This document shows, one piece after another, positions 11,583 through 13,041 of a stretch of 13,041 nucleotides of DNA. This DNA is from Nitrospira sp. (lineage in GTDB: Bacteria > Nitrospirota > Nitrospiria > Nitrospirales > Nitrospiraceae). The first letter of the stretch is position 1, and every line of letters begins with the position of its first letter. The position numbers and the translations under genes were made by a program. The notes beneath the pieces are model-generated. The model made no database searches, was not told where the DNA came from, and saw nothing but the letters and a program-made list of their open reading frames with translations. The DNA is taken from the NCBI GenBank assembly GCA_005116795.1, contig SWDL01000286.1, positions 1 to 13,041 of the forward strand, given 5' to 3'.

Positions 11583-13041
11583 ATGCGTTGCTTGAAGGAT
11601 GCCAAGGTTGCGACGAAATTGATGCTGGCGTTCGGAGGCTTGACGGTCCTGGTGCTGATCCTGGGGATCGTCAGCTCCCGCACCATGTTTCGGCTCACCG
11701 AGACCGTGCGGAGCACGCACGAGAGCCTGGTCGTGCCGCTCATTCACGAGCACACCTTGCGAAAAGAGATCTATGAACTGCGGCTGGCCATGCTGGCCTT
11801 TACCCGCAACATCGGCAACCCCGAGGCGATGGCCAGGTTCGAGGCGGCGGCCTTGCGGCAAGAGGAGACCATCACCCGCAAGGGGGAGAACCTCAGTGCC
11901 TTGGCGAAGACGCCCGATGAGCTGCGATTGGGCAAAGTCTGGCAGGGGTTATGGGCCACGTGTATCGAGGCGCATCGGGAAGTGCTCCGCGCGGGCAAAG
12001 CCGGGCAGGTCGATCGGGCCTGGCAGATCATCCAGGGGATCGGCGAGCATGGGACGCGCTTCGGCGATCACTACAGCGGCATGCTGGACTTGGCGGGACA
12101 ACGCATGAAACTGAAAGAGCAGGAATCGCAGGCCCTCATGGAACACAGCCTGCAACAGATGACTCAGGCGACCAGCATGGTCTATGGGATCTGTCTCGCC
12201 GCGGTGATCTTGAGCGTGGGGCTCACGTTCCTCATCACTCGCGCGCTGGCCCGCCCGCTCATCCGGATGGTGGCCGCCCTGCAGGCCTTCTCCGGCGGAG
12301 AGTATTCGAGTCGAGTGGCGATCAGTGCCCAGGATGAGGTGGGGCGACTCGGGGCGGCCTTCAATCACATGGCCGAGCAGATCGAGACGAGTCTCACGCA
12401 GCAGCAGGAAGCCAACAGGGTTATGATGCGGCTCAAGACGGCGATGGAGAACGCCGGCGTCAACATCATGATGGCGGACGCCCAGGATAACGTGATATTC
12501 GTCAACAAGGCGGCGGCGGCGGCGCTGAAGGCGCTGGAAAGCGAGTTGCGCAAGTATCTCCCCGGCTTCGAGGCGGACAAGATCGTGGGCGGCTCGATTC
12601 ACCGGTATCACAAGAATCCGGACGCGATCAAAGACATTCTGCGGAAGCTGGGACCGGGCGACGTGCGGCGGGGCGAGATCACGCCGGGGCCCTTCGTCTT
12701 CGCGCATCAGACTCGGACGATTTTCGACGAGCAGGGCCAGAAGCTCGGCTCTCTGGTGGAATGGCGCGATGCCACGATGGAGAGGAAGGCGCAGAGTGAA
12801 GTGCAACGGCTGATCGCCGCCGCCGTGGAGGGCCGCCTGGCGGAACGCACCTCGCCTGAGAACTTCGAAGGATTCTACCGGTCCCTGGCTGAAGGGATCA
12901 ACCATATGCTCGACGCCTTCGTGGACCGTTTGACCAGGGTGGTCGGGGTCGTCAAGGACTCGTCGGAAAGCATTTCGACCGGCTCGGGCGAGGTCAGCCA
13001 AGGCACGGAGGACCTGTCGCGGCGGACCTCCGAGCAGGCCT
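11583..13041 (+). CDS. Methyl-accepting chemotaxis protein with 4HB, HAMP and PAS domains, 3' end outside window
   Basis: 486 residues are visible. A first membrane span (about 13-32) is followed by a mostly helical extracytoplasmic region (about 33-196) of four-helix-bundle type and a second span (about 199-219). A HAMP domain follows (about 220-272, ending QDEVGRLGAAFNHMAEQI). A PAS domain lies at about 283-397, with 'NIMMADAQDNVIFVNKAA', HRYHKNP at 340-346 and 'GSLVEWRD' (Trp394). A second HAMP-like segment follows (about 405-450, 'FEGFYRSLAEGINHMLDAF'), then the first helix of the signalling domain. ATG 11583 was preferred over ATG 11577 because AGGAGG lies 8 bases before it but only 2 before the other, and MRCLKDAKVATKL is the usual start of such proteins. 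As the last visible gene of the che operon it is probably a dedicated receptor for this CheA. Confidence 0.9.
   Translation, partial: MRCLKDAKVATKLMLAFGGLTVLVLILGIVSSRTMFRLTETVRSTHESLVVPLIHEHTLRKEIYELRLAMLAFTRNIGNPEAMARFEAAALRQEETITRKGENLSALAKTPDELRLGKVWQGLWATCIEAHREVLRAGKAGQVDRAWQIIQGIGEHGTRFGDHYSGMLDLAGQRMKLKEQESQALMEHSLQQMTQATSMVYGICLAAVILSVGLTFLITRALARPLIRMVAALQAFSGGEYSSRVAISAQDEVGRLGAAFNHMAEQIETSLTQQQEANRVMMRLKTAMENAGVNIMMADAQDNVIFVNKAAAAALKALESELRKYLPGFEADKIVGGSIHRYHKNPDAIKDILRKLGPGDVRRGEITPGPFVFAHQTRTIFDEQGQKLGSLVEWRDATMERKAQSEVQRLIAAAVEGRLAERTSPENFEGFYRSLAEGINHMLDAFVDRLTRVVGVVKDSSESISTGSGEVSQGTEDLSRRTSEQA

Noticed and set aside
9438..11861. Very long minus-strand ORF (over 800 codons) opposite cheA and cheW
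   Set aside because: It is His/Asp/Arg/Gln-rich and has no recognisable motifs. It is the antisense shadow of high-GC codon use in cheA, cheW and the transducer, all of which have clear domains on the plus strand.
11949..13001. Minus-strand ORF of 350 codons opposite the large transducer
   Set aside because: It is rich in His and Arg, has no motif, and lies wholly opposite HAMP, PAS and signalling-domain codons that are clearly real.

Overview
The window is GC-rich, densely coded bacterial DNA. The protein set (OprP-type and Phenol_MetA_deg-type outer-membrane barrels, an OmpA-type lipoprotein, a PilZ protein, two transducers and a cheY-cheA-cheW run) points to a motile Gram-negative bacterium with an outer membrane. 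The overall flavour reminds me of Nitrospira or a related Nitrospirota lineage. That is an impression from gene content only and is not proven by anything here.

Left part (1-6501). Reading leftwards are a porin-like barrel protein cut by the window edge (1-1005) and a second barrel protein (1075-2160). They probably form one unit driven from an AT-rich promoter region at about 2200-2280 that carries a perfect 6-2-6 palindrome. Next come a PilZ protein with an N-terminal zinc ribbon (2345-2956), a secreted staphylococcal-nuclease-like protein (3068-3610) and a VanZ-like membrane protein (3607-4026); the last two overlap by ATGA. A lipoprotein with a coiled coil and a C-terminal OmpA/MotB domain (4280-5564) is split by an apparent frameshift near 5000. 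Diverging from it is a small exported protein with a Lon-type (S16) proteolytic domain and no ATPase (5830-6501).

Middle (6524-8248). A tRNA with anticodon CAT lies on the minus strand behind its own promoter. Next to it is a transducer (6714-7940, minus) with a membrane hairpin and a cytoplasmic signalling domain but no periplasmic sensor. The divergent region to its right holds a good FliA (sigma-28)-type promoter facing right and a weaker candidate facing left.

Right part (8249-13041). A chemosensory operon runs rightwards: a shortened STAS-like ORF, cheY, cheA, cheW and a large transducer (4HB sensor, HAMP, PAS, second HAMP-like segment, start of the signalling domain) that runs off the window. 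CheA has P1, P3, P4 and P5. Where the CheY-binding P2 domain usually sits it carries two tandem LGEILV...ALxxQ motifs like those of MshEN/GspE-N c-di-GMP-binding domains. With the PilZ protein this hints at, but does not prove, c-di-GMP input to motility.

The intergenic gaps before cheA and before the large transducer contain short tandem repeats (ACGAG-rich, GGAGGC-rich) and GC-rich hairpins. One repeat copy supplies the cheA ribosome binding site. The most interesting items are the CheA architecture, the sigma-28 promoter, the stand-alone exported Lon domain, the frameshift between duplicated coiled-coil units and the intergenic repeats.
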